Shown: positions 8,699-17,031, counted from the stretch's first letter. The stretch is 64,000 nucleotides of DNA from Streptomyces sp. TLI_146 (GCF_002846415.1 NZ_PJMX01000001.1:5456001-5520000), one strand, 5' to 3'. A program made the numbers and translations. Notes: generated by a model not told the origin, from the letters alone.

Positions 8699-10351
8699 AT
8701 GACGAACGATGGGGGACGGGCGAACGAGCCCACCAGTTACGGCCTCCGGCCGCCGCGGCCCGGACCGCAGCAGCCGCCGGTGCCGGAGCAGCCGGCCGTA
8801 CCGCGGCAGTACGAGCCGACGCAGGAGGTCGGCGGGGACGCGCGGCCGGAGTCGGGCGCCGGCCGGCTGCTCGGCGGCCGCTACCGGCTCGTCGACCGCC
8901 TCGGCCACGGCGGCATGGGCACGGTCTGGCGGGCCCACGACGAGGTGGTGGACCGTGAGGTGGCGGTCAAGGAGCCGCGCGTTCCGGACCACTTGGGCGA
9001 GCGCGAGCGGAACACGGTCCATCTGCGGATGCAGCGCGAGGCGCGGGCCGCCGCCCGGATCGACCACCCCTCCGTGGTCACCATGCACGACGTGGTCGTC
9101 GAGGACGGCAAGCCGTGGATCGTCATGGAGCTGGTGCGCGGCCACTCGCTGGCCGACCGGCTCCAGGAGGGCACCCTCGACGTGCGCGAGGCGGCCCGGA
9201 TCGGGCTCGCGGTGCTCGGCGCGCTCTCCGCGGCGCACGAGGCGGGCGTCCTGCACCGCGATGTGAAGCCCGCCAACGTCCTGCTGGGGCGCGGCGACCG
9301 GGTCGTGCTCACCGACTTCGGCATCGCCCAGGTCGAGGGCGAGCAGGGCCTCACCGAGACGGGCGCCTTCGTCGGCTCGCCCGAATACATCGCCCCGGAG
9401 CGGGTGCTCGGCCAGCGGCCGGGCCCGGAGTCCGACCTCTGGTCGCTCGGCGTGGTGCTGTACGCGGCGGTCGAGGGCGTCTCCCCGTACCGGCGCAGCA
9501 ACACCCCCGCCACCCTCCAGGCGGTCCTGTCCGCCGAGCCGCAGATACCGGCCAGGGGTTCGGGCGCGTTCGGCACGCTGGTGATGCAACTGCTGCGCAA
9601 GGACCCGGCGGCGCGGCCGGGACCGGCCGAGATCCGCCAGACCCTGGAGTCGGTCGCCCACCCGGCGCCCGCCTCGCTCGCCGCGACCCGGCTGCTCGCC
9701 GACGCGGGCGCGGCCGAGGGGCTGCGCGCCTGGGTCCCGCCGGTGCTCGCCCGCAGCCGGCGCGCCCGGTACGGGCTGGGCGGCGGGGCGCTGGCGGTGG
9801 CGGCGGCGCTGGTGCTGGTGCTCGTCCAGCCCTTCCGCAGCGAGGGACTCCCGTCCGGCTGGCAGGTGCGGCCGGAGAACGAGGTGCTCAACGCGGATGT
9901 GGCGGTGCCCGGCGACTACCGGCGGGTGCAGTCCGACAAGACGGACGCGCTCTGGTACTACGACCCCAGCGGGATCTTCGAGATCGACTTCTGGCGCACC
10001 GACACCGACAGCGACAAGGAGGCGATCGGGGGCTCGGCCGCCGCCTGGGAGGCGCACTACAAGGAGGGCGGCGACCAGAAGACGGAGATGCGGGACGCCG
10101 AGGTGGACTCCAGTGCCGTCAAGTTCCAGGGCAAGGACGCCACCGAGCTGGTCACCGACTTCACCCCGTACAGCACGTCGACGAGCGTCGTCGACCCGTA
10201 CCGCTTCACGTACTACGAGCTGCTCGTCCCCGGGAAGGGCTCGGTCTACTGGAGGATGCGGGTCAAGGCACCCGCCGACGGGCAGGCCGCGAAGGACGGC
10301 GCGAAGCTGTTCGCACAGGTGCGTGACGGGCTCAAGATCCGTGACCTATAA
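8699..10351 (+). CDS. Membrane-anchored Ser/Thr protein kinase
   Basis: I chose the ATG at 8699; a GTG 36 bases upstream is in frame but has no ribosome site. The 550-residue protein has a Pro/Gln-rich N-terminal tail of about 60 residues, then a kinase domain with LGHGGMGTV, VAVK lysine 91, HRDVKPAN with Asp188, DFG from 206 and APE 232-234. One membrane helix lies at about 360-378. The ectodomain (about 385-550) is shorter in linker than its neighbours but again reads like LPSGWQVRPEN, with a late EIDFWRTDTDS segment. It is the last gene of the array and is followed by small palindromes that could end transcription. Confidence 0.94.
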   Translation: MTNDGGRANEPTSYGLRPPRPGPQQPPVPEQPAVPRQYEPTQEVGGDARPESGAGRLLGGRYRLVDRLGHGGMGTVWRAHDEVVDREVAVKEPRVPDHLGERERNTVHLRMQREARAAARIDHPSVVTMHDVVVEDGKPWIVMELVRGHSLADRLQEGTLDVREAARIGLAVLGALSAAHEAGVLHRDVKPANVLLGRGDRVVLTDFGIAQVEGEQGLTETGAFVGSPEYIAPERVLGQRPGPESDLWSLGVVLYAAVEGVSPYRRSNTPATLQAVLSAEPQIPARGSGAFGTLVMQLLRKDPAARPGPAEIRQTLESVAHPAPASLAATRLLADAGAAEGLRAWVPPVLARSRRARYGLGGGALAVAAALVLVLVQPFRSEGLPSGWQVRPENEVLNADVAVPGDYRRVQSDKTDALWYYDPSGIFEIDFWRTDTDSDKEAIGGSAAAWEAHYKEGGDQKTEMRDAEVDSSAVKFQGKDATELVTDFTPYSTSTSVVDPYRFTYYELLVPGKGSVYWRMRVKAPADGQAAKDGAKLFAQVRDGLKIRDL

Positions 10352-10360
10352 GGGCACAAC

Positions 10361-10398
10361 GCGCTGATCAGCGCTTATGTCGCCAGTAGCCGCTGGCG
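10361..10398. terminator. Paired palindromes after the kinase array
   Basis: Directly after the last kinase lie a perfect 14-bp palindrome, GCGCTGATCAGCGC (10361-10374), and a six-base stem, CGCCAG/CTGGCG (10381-10386 and 10393-10398). There is no T tract, which is common in Streptomyces terminators. They could instead be operators for the following dehydrogenase gene. Confidence 0.4.
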
Positions 10399-10456
10399 CG
10401 GTGGTGAGGGTTCCGAAAAGTGTTACCGGCGGGTACCCAAACCGCCGTGCCCGGCA

Positions 10457-10469
10457 TACGCTCGCCCCA
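10457..10469 (+). promoter_or_regulatory. -10 element placing the transcription start on the dehydrogenase ATG
   Basis: TACGCT (10457-10462) fits the actinobacterial TANNNT -10 pattern and ends six bases before the ATG at 10469. No ribosome-binding site precedes that ATG. This predicts a leaderless mRNA, common in Streptomyces. No convincing -35 was seen. Confidence 0.45.
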
Positions 10470-12085
10470 TGACGGACTCGCAGGCCACGCCCACCAGCAC
10501 CCGTACGAACCCGGTCGCCGCCGCCCCGGCGGGCGCCCGCACCGCCGCCGATGTGGTCACCCCGGAGGTGGTCGCCAAGCTCACCCGGGGAGTGGCCGGC
10601 TCCGGTCGTACGGCCAACCACACGCCGTTCACCGGCGAGAAGCTGGCGGACCTGCCCGAGTCCACGCCCGACGACGTCGCCGGGGCCTTCGCGCGGGCCC
10701 GCGCCGCCCAGCCCGCCTGGGCGGCGGTCCCGGCACGCGAGCGTGCCGCCGTGCTGCTGCGCTTCCACGACCTGGTCCTGGACCGCCAGGCCGAGGTCCT
10801 CGACCTCATCCAGCTGGAGACCGGCAAGGCCCGTCTGCACGCGCACGAGGAGGTCCAGGCCGTCGCCGTGGCCGCGCGCCACTACGGCCGCAAGGCGCCC
10901 GCGTATCTGCGCCCCAAGCGGCACACCGGAGTGGTGCCGACCCTCACCAAGGTCACCGAACTGCGCCAGCCGCGCGGGGTGGTGGGGCAGATCGCGCCCT
11001 GGAACTACCCGTTCGAGCTGTCCGTCGGCGACGCGCTGCCCGCCTTCGTCTCCGGCAACGCGGTGGTGATGAAGCCCGACACCGAGACCGCGCTCACCGC
11101 GCTGTGGGCCCGTGACCTGCTCATCGAGGCGGGGCTGCCCGCCGAGCTGTTCCAGGTGGTGCTGGGCGAGGGCCCGGTGGTCGGCCCCGAGGTCGTCAAG
11201 CACGCCGACTACGTCTCCTTCACCGGCTCCACCCGCACCGGCCGCGAGGTCGCCCAGGGCGCCGCGGCCCGACTGGTCGGCGTCTCGCTGGAGTTGGGCG
11301 GCAAGAACGCGATGCTGGTGCTGCGCGACGCCGACGTGGAGAAGGCGGCCGCGGGCGCGGTCCGCGCCTGCTTCTCCTCGGCGGGCCAGCTCTGCATCTC
11401 CATCGAGCGGCTGTACGTCCACGAGTCGGTCGCGGACGACTTCGTGGAGCGGTTCGCCGCCCGTACGAAGGCGATGCGGCTCGGCAACTCCCTCGCGTAC
11501 GGCGCCGACATGGGCTCGCTGGTCGGCAAGGCCCAGCTGGAGACGGTGACCCGGCACGTCGAGGAGGCCGTCGCCAAGGGCGCCCGGTTGGTCGCGGGCG
11601 GCGTCGCCCGCCCCGACATCGGCCCGCTCTTCTACGAGCCGACGATCCTGGACGGCGTCGAGGCCCCGATGGCCGTCTGCACCGAGGAGACCTTCGGCCC
11701 GGTCGTCTCGATCTACCGGTTCACCGACGAGGACGAGGCGGTCGAGGCCGCCAACGCGACCCCGTACGGCCTCAACTCCTCGGTCTGGACGACGGATTCC
11801 AAGCGCGGCCACGAGGTCGCCGCCCGGCTGCGCACCGGCACGGTCAACATCAACGAGGGGTACGCCCCGGCGTACGGCAGCGTCCAGTCGCCGATGGGCG
11901 GCATGAAGGACTCCGGCCTCGGCCGCCGCCACGGCTCCGAGGGCATCCTCAAGTACACCGAGGCGCAGACCGTCGCCCAGCAGCGGATCCTGCCGCTCGC
12001 GCCGTCCTTCGGGATGGACGACGAGAAGTACGCCGCGTTCATGAGCCGCAGCCTCAAGGCGATGAAGGCCCTGCGCCTGCGCTGA
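10469..12085 (+). CDS. Succinate-semialdehyde dehydrogenase-type aldehyde dehydrogenase
   Basis: A 538-residue aldehyde dehydrogenase. Family landmarks are the cofactor-binding APWNYPFEL, SFTGSTRTG, the general base in LELGGKN (Glu about 276) and the catalytic cysteine in GQLCIS (about 309). Enzymes of this type oxidise succinate semialdehyde to succinate with NAD(P)+, linking GABA and polyamine breakdown to the TCA cycle. The N-terminal extension before the dehydrogenase fold resembles the GabD2 group of actinobacteria. Substrate assignment rests on family resemblance; another short-chain semialdehyde is possible. It probably starts leaderless and is followed after 53 bp by an oxidoreductase gene on the same strand. 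Confidence 0.88.
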   Translation: MTDSQATPTSTRTNPVAAAPAGARTAADVVTPEVVAKLTRGVAGSGRTANHTPFTGEKLADLPESTPDDVAGAFARARAAQPAWAAVPARERAAVLLRFHDLVLDRQAEVLDLIQLETGKARLHAHEEVQAVAVAARHYGRKAPAYLRPKRHTGVVPTLTKVTELRQPRGVVGQIAPWNYPFELSVGDALPAFVSGNAVVMKPDTETALTALWARDLLIEAGLPAELFQVVLGEGPVVGPEVVKHADYVSFTGSTRTGREVAQGAAARLVGVSLELGGKNAMLVLRDADVEKAAAGAVRACFSSAGQLCISIERLYVHESVADDFVERFAARTKAMRLGNSLAYGADMGSLVGKAQLETVTRHVEEAVAKGARLVAGGVARPDIGPLFYEPTILDGVEAPMAVCTEETFGPVVSIYRFTDEDEAVEAANATPYGLNSSVWTTDSKRGHEVAARLRTGTVNINEGYAPAYGSVQSPMGGMKDSGLGRRHGSEGILKYTEAQTVAQQRILPLAPSFGMDDEKYAAFMSRSLKAMKALRLR

Positions 12086-12138
12086 CCCCCCGCCCGTTCC
12101 CCGTCCCCCGCCCTTTCTGTTTCGTACGAGGAGAGCCG

Positions 12139-13965
12139 ATGCCCCAGGAGACGCGCGCCCGGAACGAGGAACCCCAGCCGGACGACGAAGCGGCCTACGA
12201 CTACGACGTCCTGGTCGTCGGCTCCGGATTCGGCGGCTCGGTGACGGCCCTGCGCCTGACCGAGAAGGGCTACCGGGTGGGCGTCCTGGAGGCGGGCCGC
12301 CGCTTCACGCCCGCCACGCTGCCCAAGAACTCCTGGGACATCAAGAACTACCTCTGGGCGCCCAGGCTGGGGATGTACGGGATCCAGCGCATCCATCTGC
12401 TCGGCAACGTGATGGTGCTCGCGGGCGCGGGCGTCGGCGGCGGGTCGCTGAACTACGCCAACACCCTCTACGTACCGCCGAAGCAGTTCTTCGACGACCC
12501 GCAGTGGAAGGACATCACCGACTGGCAGGAGGAGCTGGCCCCGTACTACGAGCAGGCCAAGCGCATGCTCGGGGTCCGGCTCAACCCGACCATGACGCCC
12601 TCCGACGTCCACCTCAAGGCGGCCGCGCAGCGGATGGGCGTGGGCGACACCTTCCACATGGCGCCGGTCGGGGTGTTCTTCGGCGACGGGCAGGACGCGG
12701 ACGGCACGGCGAAGGCGAAGCCGGGGGAGTCGGTCGCCGACCCGTACTTCGGCGGGGCGGGCCCGGCCCGCAAGGCGTGCACCGAGTGCGGCGAGTGCAT
12801 GACGGGCTGCCGCCACGGCGCGAAGAACACCCTCAACGAGAACTACCTGTACCTCGCCGAGAAGGCGGGCGCGGTGGTGCACCCCATGACGACGGTCGTC
12901 TCGGTCACCGACGACTCGCAGGGCGGGTACGCGGTCGCCACGCTGCCCACCGACAACCGCAGGAAGGACGCGGGGCGCCTCTTCAAGGCGCGGCGCGTGG
13001 TCATCGCGGCCGGGACCTACGGCACCCAGACCCTGCTGCACCGCATGCGCTCCGGCGGCCAGCTCCCGTACCTCTCCAAGCGGCTCGGTGAGCTGACCCG
13101 CACCAACTCCGAGGCGCTGGTGGGGGCGCAGACCGACAACCGCCGCTACCGCAAGGCGCACGGCGCCGCCAAGGCCGACTTCACCCGTGGCGTCGCCATC
13201 ACGTCCTCGGTCCACCCCGACGAGAACACCCACATCGAGCCGGTCCGCTACGGGCGGGGCTCGAACGCGATGGGCGGCATGTCGATCCTCCAGGTGCCGT
13301 ACGCGGAGGGCTCCTCCCTGGCGCTCGGCTGGCTGGCGAACGCGGTCAAGCACCCGACGCTGCTGGCCCGTTCGCTCAGCAACCGCCGCTGGTCGGAGCG
13401 GACCATCATCGGCCTGGTGATGCAGTCGCTCGACAACTCGCTGACGACGTATCTGAAGCCGGACGGCGTCGGCAAGGGCCTGCTCACCGCCCGCCAGGGC
13501 CACGGCGCGCCCAACCCGAAGCAGATCCGGGCGGCCTCCGAGGCGGCGACCGCGCTGGCCGCCGAGATCAACGGCTTCGCCGGTTCGAACGTCGGCGAGC
13601 TGATGGGCACCCCGCTGACCGCGCACTTCCTGGGCGGCTGCCCGATCGGGGCATCGGCCGACGAGGGCGTGATCGACCCGTACCACCGCCTCTACGGGCA
13701 CCCGGGGATCTCGGTGGTCGACGGCGCGGCCGTCTCGGCGAACCTGGGCGTGAACCCGTCGCTGACGATCACCGCACAGGCCGAGCGGGCGATGTCGCTG
13801 TGGCCGAACAAGGGCGAGGCCGACCCGCGCCCGGCCCAGGGCCGGCCCTACGTACGGGTCGAGGCCGTGGCACCGAAGGCTCCGGCGGTCCCGGCGGACG
13901 CGTTCGGCGCGCTGCGGCTGCCGTTCCTGGGGATGCCGGCGGTCCCGCCGAAGAACGCCGAGTAG
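12139..13965 (+). CDS. GMC-family FAD oxidoreductase, ChoD-like
   Basis: This 608-residue flavoprotein starts at ATG with GAGGAGA at ideal spacing. The N-terminus carries the dinucleotide-binding motif VVGSGFGGSVTALRL followed by EAGRRF; AGVGGGSLNYAN and the C-terminal VVDGAAVSANLGVNPSLT are GMC signatures. The cysteine cluster CTECGECMTGC (about 214) is the patch seen in GMC alcohol and sterol oxidases. It resembles mycobacterial ChoD, encoded close to the guaB genes, and here it also sits near guaA. The electron donor is unknown: annotation as cholesterol oxidase is traditional for the family, not proven. No signal peptide is seen, so it is probably cytoplasmic. Confidence 0.88.
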   Translation: MPQETRARNEEPQPDDEAAYDYDVLVVGSGFGGSVTALRLTEKGYRVGVLEAGRRFTPATLPKNSWDIKNYLWAPRLGMYGIQRIHLLGNVMVLAGAGVGGGSLNYANTLYVPPKQFFDDPQWKDITDWQEELAPYYEQAKRMLGVRLNPTMTPSDVHLKAAAQRMGVGDTFHMAPVGVFFGDGQDADGTAKAKPGESVADPYFGGAGPARKACTECGECMTGCRHGAKNTLNENYLYLAEKAGAVVHPMTTVVSVTDDSQGGYAVATLPTDNRRKDAGRLFKARRVVIAAGTYGTQTLLHRMRSGGQLPYLSKRLGELTRTNSEALVGAQTDNRRYRKAHGAAKADFTRGVAITSSVHPDENTHIEPVRYGRGSNAMGGMSILQVPYAEGSSLALGWLANAVKHPTLLARSLSNRRWSERTIIGLVMQSLDNSLTTYLKPDGVGKGLLTARQGHGAPNPKQIRAASEAATALAAEINGFAGSNVGELMGTPLTAHFLGGCPIGASADEGVIDPYHRLYGHPGISVVDGAAVSANLGVNPSLTITAQAERAMSLWPNKGEADPRPAQGRPYVRVEAVAPKAPAVPADAFGALRLPFLGMPAVPPKNAE

Positions 13966-13992
13966 GCCAACTTCGGCCAAACGGAGAAGCGA

Positions 13993-14026
13993 GGAGCGCT
14001 GCACCCCCCTCCGAGTGCAGCGCTCC
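13993..14026 (+). terminator. Terminator after the GMC oxidoreductase
   Basis: A 12-bp perfect inverted repeat, GGAGCGCTGCAC (13993-14004) and GTGCAGCGCTCC (14015-14026), with a 10-base loop, begins 28 bp after the stop codon. The T tract is absent, as is usual in high-GC actinomycetes. Confidence 0.75.
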
Positions 14027-14228
14027 CCGCTCGTCCGCGGGCCGCGCGCCAAACAGGCGGGGCCGCTGGTTCCGCATGATTGACCTGCCAATCCTGTCAA
14101 TGGTTGTCCCAGGACTCACAGGATTCTTATGTGCTCCCTGTCACACCGGTGGCGCGGAGCCGTTCGAATCGCGCCAAAAGCGGAGGACGGGGCAACCGGG
14201 GGGGCACCGGCCGCGCCCGGAATGCACG

Positions 14229-14278
14229 AAGGGCCCCGCATCGGACCATCCGTCCTGGGGACGGCCCGCGGGGCCCTT
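14229..14278. terminator. Strong nested hairpin in the non-coding stretch
   Basis: Outer stem AAGGGCCCCGC/GCGGGGCCCTT, 11 perfect pairs, encloses an inner CCGTCC/GGACGG stem with a three-base loop. It could end a short plus-strand RNA beginning near 14135. Confidence 0.5.
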
Positions 14279-14570
14279 GGCCGTCAGCACCGACGTCAGG
14301 GCAGCGTCGGTGCTGCGGGGAGCGGCGCCGGGGGTAGCGCCGCTGGTGGCCGAGCGCCGGGTGGCCGACCCGGCGCGCAGGGGGCGCGCGGGTGGTTTCG
14401 ACCACTGGCAGTCGCTCTGCGCAGTGATGGGGGGACTTGTCTCTGCATCGTGAGGGATGGGCTGCGGGCCGCGCAACCGTTTGGACCGGATGCGGCCGGC
14501 CCCGGGCGTCCCCGGAGCCGACCGCTTTTAAGGGTGACCGGGCTGCTGTCCCCTGCCGACCGGTCACGCG

Positions 14571-14621
14571 CGCTGGGGCGAGGTCCCACGACGTGCCGTC
14601 AGCACGTCACACGCCCCAGCG
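14571..14621 (-). terminator. Candidate terminator downstream of chorismate mutase
   Basis: A ten-pair stem (CGCTGGGGCG/CGCCCCAGCG) encloses a seven-pair stem with a five-base loop. It lies about 110 bases beyond the chorismate mutase stop. It could equally serve a plus-strand RNA, because six Ts follow on that strand at 14635-14640. Confidence 0.45.
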
Positions 14622-14729
14622 GAGCCACGCGTGGTTTTTTCGGGCCCGCCCCTGGCTGGCACGGACACCCTGACCAACGAAGTGGGGCACCGGCCGGTCA
14701 CGGCGCCGGACGGGTGAGGCTGCGCCGGA

Positions 14730-15029
14730 TCAGATCAGGCCCCGGCACAGCTCCAGCATCGTCATCGCGAGCGCGGTGCCGGGCTTGCCCAGCGCGTCGC
14801 GGTAGTGGGCGAGGACCTCCATCTCGCGGTTCAGGTTCACCCGGCGCCCACCGGAGGCGATCCGGGACTCCTGGATGACGGCCGAGACGGCCATCCGTTC
14901 CTGGATCAGACCGATGATGCGGTCGTCGAGCGCGTCGATGCGCTCCCGGGCGCCGGTGATCAGGGTGGCGGCCTCGTCGGTACGGGCGCCGCTCGCGGCG
15001 ACAGCCGCTGATGTCTGGGTGGTGGTCAT
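14730..15029 (-). CDS. Chorismate mutase, AroQ type
   Basis: The ATG at 15029 is preceded by GAGGAG eight bases upstream; upstream in-frame starts belong to leader DNA. The 99-residue protein matches the single-domain all-helical AroQ mutase, which converts chorismate to prephenate, first step towards Phe and Tyr. The segment RERIDALDDRIIGLIQERM supplies the two conserved active-site arginines and NREMEVL the conserved glutamate. By my alignment the E. coli Lys39 and Asp48 positions are Arg and Asn. There is no signal peptide, so it should act in the cytoplasm. It lies behind a short Phe/Tyr-containing leader ORF and a 12-bp hairpin, which suggests control by attenuation. Confidence 0.88.
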   Translation of the reverse strand: MTTTQTSAAVAASGARTDEAATLITGARERIDALDDRIIGLIQERMAVSAVIQESRIASGGRRVNLNREMEVLAHYRDALGKPGTALAMTMLELCRGLI

Positions 15030-15089
15030 GGTCGGGGCTCCTCGTTCTGGGGGAGGTGCCCCGGAGCGGCAAGGCCCGGAAACGACAGA

Positions 15090-15118
15090 GCGCCCCGGGC
15101 CTTGTCGGCCCGGGGCGC
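15090..15118 (-). terminator. Attenuator hairpin between leader peptide and chorismate mutase
   Basis: A perfect 12-pair stem (GCGCCCCGGGCC/GGCCCGGGGCGC, loop of five bases) lies between the leader stop and the mutase ribosome site. A further CCGGGCC-complementary segment (plus strand 15073-15079) could pair with part of the stem, and a GCTTG/CAAGC stem overlaps the leader stop (15129-15147), giving alternative structures. Confidence 0.7.
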
Positions 15119-15141
15119 CTGGGAAGTCGCTTGTCAGTTGC

Positions 15142-15213
15142 TCAAGCAGCACGACCATGGCAGCCGGACGGGCCGGTGCCATAGGTAAAGACGAAGGTCT
15201 GGTGCTTGAGCAT
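15142..15213 (-). CDS. Leader peptide with Phe-Val-Phe-Thr-Tyr run
   Basis: A 23-residue ORF beginning MLKHQTFVFTYGTG. Its Phe and Tyr codons include TTT and TAT, both rare in this GC-rich genome, as expected for a ribosome-stalling leader. The minus-strand CATACT (plus 15220-15225) ends six bases before the ATG, so translation probably starts leaderless; TTGGCC, 19 bases further up, may be its -35. A strong hairpin and the chorismate mutase gene follow. The role, sensing charged tRNA-Phe/Tyr by attenuation, is inferred from the arrangement. Confidence 0.68.
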   Translation of the reverse strand: MLKHQTFVFTYGTGPSGCHGRAA

Positions 15214-15295
15214 GCGCACAGTATGGACCGGCGCCGCCGGGCGGGGCCAATCCCGGTTCGGATGGTGAGACGAAAGGTCCCGCCGCGCGCCCCGG

Positions 15296-15301
15296 TAGAA
15301 T
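15296..15301 (+). promoter_or_regulatory. Probable -10 element of guaA
   Basis: TAGAAT lies 41 bases before the guaA GTG and matches the main -10 consensus at five of six positions. The -35 is not obvious. Confidence 0.45.
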
Positions 15302-15341
15302 CGACAAATACCGACCCCCTCCCTTCGCCGGAAGGCCGCCA

Positions 15342-16931
15342 GTGTCATCAGCGTCCCCAGCTGCCGCGCCCGCCCCCAACCCGGACGTAGTCCTCGTTGT
15401 CGACTTCGGCGCCCAGTACGCCCAGCTCATCGCCCGCCGCGTCCGTGAGGCCCGGGTCTACAGCGAGATCGTGCCCAGCACGATGCCCGTGGCCGAGATG
15501 CTGGCCAAGAACCCGAAGGCGATCATCCTGTCGGGCGGCCCGTCGTCCGTGTACGCGGAGGGCGCCCCGCGCCTGGACCGCGCGCTCTTCGAGGCCGGCG
15601 TCCCCGTCTTCGGCATGTGCTACGGCTTCCAGCTGATGGCCCAGACGCTCGGCGGCACGGTCGACGACAACGGCGCGCGCGAGTACGGGCGCACCCCGCT
15701 GCACGTCAGCAAGGTCGGCTCGACGCTCTTCGAGGGCACGCCCGCCGAGCAGTCGGTGTGGATGTCGCACGGCGACGCCTGCTCGGCCGCGCCCGAGGGC
15801 TTCACGGTCACCGCGTCCACGGACGTCGTACCGGTCGCGGCCTTCGAGAACGACGAGAAGAAGCTGTACGGCGTGCAGTACCACCCCGAGGTGCTGCACT
15901 CCACGCACGGCCAGCAGATCCTGGAGCACTTCCTCTACCGCGGCGCGGGCATCGAGCCGAACTGGACGACGCACAACGTCGTCGAGGAGCAGATCGCCCT
16001 CATCCGCGAGCAGGTCGGCACCAAGCGCGCGATCTGCGGTCTGTCCGGCGGCGTGGACTCCGCGGTCGCCGCGGCCCTCGTCCAGAAGGCCATCGGCTCC
16101 CAGCTGACCTGCGTGTACGTCGACCACGGCCTGATGCGCAAGGGCGAGACCGAGCAGGTCGAGAAGGACTTCGTGGCCGCCACCGGCGTCCAGCTGAAGG
16201 TCGTCGACGCGCAGGAGCGATTCCTCACCGCGCTGGCCGGGGTCTCCGACCCGGAGACCAAGCGGAAGATCATCGGCCGCGAGTTCATCCGCGTCTTCGA
16301 GCAGGCGCAGCTGGAGATCCTCCAGGAGGACGGCCCCGAGGTCGCCTTCCTCGTCCAGGGCACGCTGTACCCGGACGTCGTGGAGTCCGGCGGCGGCACC
16401 GGCACCGCGAACATCAAGTCGCACCACAACGTGGGCGGCCTGCCCGACGACATCGAGTTCGAGCTCGTCGAGCCGCTGCGCAAGCTGTTCAAGGACGAGG
16501 TCCGCATGGTCGGCCAGGAGCTCGGCCTGCCGGAGGAGATCGTCCAGCGCCAGCCGTTCCCCGGCCCCGGCCTGGGCATCCGTATCGTCGGCGAGGTCAC
16601 CAAGGACCGCCTGGACCTGCTCCGCGAGGCCGACGCCATCGCCCGCGAGGAGCTGACGGCGGCCGGTCTGGACCGAGAGATCTGGCAGTGCCCGGTCGTG
16701 CTGCTCGCGGACGTCCGCAGCGTCGGCGTCCAGGGCGACGGCCGCACCTACGGCCACCCGATCGTGCTGCGCCCGGTCTCCTCCGAGGACGCCATGACGG
16801 CGGACTGGACGCGTATGCCGTACGACGTGCTGGCGAAGATCTCGACGCGCATCACCAACGAGGTCCCCGACGTCAACCGCGTCGTCCTCGACGTGACGAG
16901 CAAGCCGCCGGGCACGATCGAGTGGGAGTGA
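15342..16931 (+). CDS. guaA: GMP synthase (glutamine-hydrolysing)
   Basis: Converts XMP to GMP using glutamine and ATP, the last step of guanine nucleotide synthesis, in the cytoplasm. The 529-residue protein has the class I glutaminase domain first (nucleophile in GMCYGFQ, His-Glu in YHPE), then the ATP pyrophosphatase loop SGGVDSAVAAAL, then the dimerisation domain ending in the family-typical KPPGTIEWE. The GTG start has GGAAGG at six-base spacing and a TAGAAT -10 element upstream. It is divergent from the chorismate mutase leader and ends at a 16-bp hairpin, so it is probably a single-gene unit. Confidence 0.98.
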   Translation: MSSASPAAAPAPNPDVVLVVDFGAQYAQLIARRVREARVYSEIVPSTMPVAEMLAKNPKAIILSGGPSSVYAEGAPRLDRALFEAGVPVFGMCYGFQLMAQTLGGTVDDNGAREYGRTPLHVSKVGSTLFEGTPAEQSVWMSHGDACSAAPEGFTVTASTDVVPVAAFENDEKKLYGVQYHPEVLHSTHGQQILEHFLYRGAGIEPNWTTHNVVEEQIALIREQVGTKRAICGLSGGVDSAVAAALVQKAIGSQLTCVYVDHGLMRKGETEQVEKDFVAATGVQLKVVDAQERFLTALAGVSDPETKRKIIGREFIRVFEQAQLEILQEDGPEVAFLVQGTLYPDVVESGGGTGTANIKSHHNVGGLPDDIEFELVEPLRKLFKDEVRMVGQELGLPEEIVQRQPFPGPGLGIRIVGEVTKDRLDLLREADAIAREELTAAGLDREIWQCPVVLLADVRSVGVQGDGRTYGHPIVLRPVSSEDAMTADWTRMPYDVLAKISTRITNEVPDVNRVVLDVTSKPPGTIEWE

Positions 16932-16948
16932 TCCCGTATTGGTCGATC

Positions 16949-16984
16949 GGCGCCGCCGCACCGGATTCCCGGTGCGGCGGCGCC
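16949..16984 (+). terminator. guaA terminator
   Basis: Sixteen perfect pairs (GGCGCCGCCGCACCGG with its complement) and an ATTC loop begin 18 bases after the guaA stop. Confidence 0.9.
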
Positions 16985-17031
16985 GTCGTATCCGCTGCCG
17001 CACGACCCTGTTCACCTGCCGAACCGCGCGG

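Larger units (their letters stand above)
14080..14640. other. Non-coding stretch dense in perfect hairpins; candidate structured RNA or RNAs
   Basis: The 764 bases between the GMC gene and chorismate mutase hold no convincing gene. They contain at least eight perfect inverted repeats: 14090-14097/14118-14125, 14229-14239/14268-14278, 14285-14295/14305-14315, 14321-14328/14337-14344, 14354-14362/14368-14376, 14392-14396/14401-14405 with a TTCG loop, 14534-14541/14560-14567, and 14571-14580/14612-14621 enclosing 14590-14596/14602-14608. A palindrome followed by six Ts ends at 14640. A TTGTCC/TTATGT pair (14104-14109 and 14127-14132, 17-bp spacer) could start a plus-strand transcript. I recognise no known RNA family. 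It could be one or more small RNAs, or stacked bidirectional terminators. Confidence 0.5.

Noticed and set aside
14155..14176. A GTTCGAATC segment resembling a tRNA T-loop
   Set aside because: Flanking bases do not form the T stem, and no acceptor, D or anticodon arms can be found at the right distances.
14129..14878. 249-residue open frame on the plus strand in the hairpin-rich stretch
   Set aside because: It runs through all the perfect stem-loops and into the chorismate mutase gene antisense; no ribosome site and no family resemblance.
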